Positions 63,489-64,000 of a stretch of 64,000 nucleotides of DNA are shown piece by piece. Positions within the stretch are counted from its first letter, which is position 1, and each line of letters starts with the position of its first letter. Origin of the DNA: Glycomyces luteolus (GTDB lineage: Bacteria > Actinomycetota > Actinomycetes > Mycobacteriales > Micromonosporaceae); the NCBI RefSeq assembly GCF_027622875.1, contig NZ_JAPZVP010000011.1:1-64000 (forward strand). Reading direction: 5' to 3'. Both the position numbers and the translations under genes were made by a program. The notes beneath the pieces are model-generated. The model was given only the letters and a program-made list of their open reading frames with translations. It did no database searches and was not told the DNA's origin.

Positions 63489-64000
63489 TTACTGCGCGAA
63501 AGGGTCGAGTCCGGTGAGATCGACGCAGGCGGTCCACAGTCGAGCGGCCAGCGCGGTGTCGGCCAGCGCTCCCCGCACCGGTTCGAGCCGAGGTCGACCG
63601 CGAAGCCCGAGCATCCGGGGACCCCACATCTGCCCGCCGCGGACGGCTGGATCGAGGACCGCGCGGACCGCGGGCCATGCGGCGGCGTGCTTGCCCTGCA
63701 GGAGGATGCTTGCTGGCAGGCCGCGCAGCCATTGGCCCTTGGTCCGCGTATGGACCGGCGGGCGGGACGGGGTGAGGAGGTCCAGCGCGCCGCCGGGATG
63801 GTTCACGACGCTCGCGGTCGTGCTTCCCGCCGCCCGCAGACGTCGGTCGAGTTCGAAGGCGAACAGCATCTGTGCCAGCTTCGAACGGGCGTAGGCGTCC
63901 TTCGGCTCGTACCCGCTGGTGACCTGAAGGTCGGCGAGATCCAGTCGTGCCGATTTCGCCACGAAGCTGCCTGTGGTGACGACCCGGCCGGCTGGGGCCG
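63489..64000 (-). CDS. SDR-family protein, N-terminus beyond the window
   Basis: The last about 170 residues of a short-chain dehydrogenase: GRVVTTGSF, then YEPKDAYARSKLAQMLFAFE with the catalytic YxxxK, and VVNHPGGALDLLTP. This resembles light-dependent protochlorophyllide-reductase/retinol-dehydrogenase-like SDRs. The N-terminal NAD-binding part lies outside. 63273-63488 shows no supported gene. Confidence 0.75.
   Translation of the reverse strand, partial: APAGRVVTTGSFVAKSARLDLADLQVTSGYEPKDAYARSKLAQMLFAFELDRRLRAAGSTTASVVNHPGGALDLLTPSRPPVHTRTKGQWLRGLPASILLQGKHAAAWPAVRAVLDPAVRGGQMWGPRMLGLRGRPRLEPVRGALADTALAARLWTACVDLTGLDPFAQ

Overview
The window is high-GC DNA (about 70% by eye) with dense, often 4-base-overlapping genes. 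Universal stress proteins, P-type metal pumps, an ABC-2 exporter, a CBM2-GH5 cellulase with a CebR-like operator, LacI/ROK/Rrf2 regulators and two specialised-metabolite clusters point to a soil actinomycete. A Glycomycetaceae-like origin is a guess from general feel only. No rRNA, complete tRNA or CRISPR array was found.

Layout. (1) 1-6.2 kb: a heterodimeric ABC exporter pair lies between two decayed copies of a recombinase-like C-terminus. An IS481 element with 25-bp inverted ends abuts the second copy. (2) 6.2-26.1 kb: a stress/metal island with three universal stress proteins, a Ni/Fe-type P1B-5 ATPase with a C-terminal hemerythrin domain, galT, a GT4 glycosyltransferase fused to a YHS domain, a GNAT/CoA-ligase protein with internal deletions, an SDR, an FMN split-barrel protein, a copper ATPase with cupredoxin and YHS domains, an ABC-2 exporter whose permease is frameshifted, and small membrane proteins. 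It resembles a DevR/OsdR-type dormancy regulon and carries several fresh pseudogenes.

(3) 26.3-35.7 kb: a compact RiPP-type operon. It has a 61-aa precursor, a strong hairpin, a SPASM radical SAM enzyme, an M29-like protein, an HELLH metallopeptidase-like protein, a second radical SAM enzyme, an MFS exporter, a class II aminoacyl-tRNA synthetase paralog with no recognisable anticodon-binding domain, a P450 lacking the usual I-helix acid/alcohol pair, a P450 remnant and a LuxR-type HTH protein. I do not recognise this combination as a described family. It is one of two strong candidates for a new system.

(4) 36.3-49.8 kb: a tRNA-3'-end-like scar with terminators, a secreted cellulase under a CebR-like site, a ROK regulator, TetR plus membrane protein, Rrf2 plus NIPSNAP, a YceI-like protein, a cation/proton antiporter, and a LacI-controlled sugar ABC importer with two identical palindromic operators. 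(5) 50.0-62.5 kb: the second candidate system. An MMPL transporter, a PUFA-synthase-like megasynthase (KS-AT-ACP-KR-DH), a FabA-like double hotdog dehydratase, a PfaD-type enoyl reductase and a sulfotransferase together suggest a sulfated, exported polyketide or fatty-acyl lipid. The logic resembles mycobacterial sulfolipid assembly but uses a PUFA-type synthase. (6) 62.5-64 kb: a LigD scrap, a secreted I36-type small protein, an IS5-type transposase scrap and a truncated SDR running off the window.
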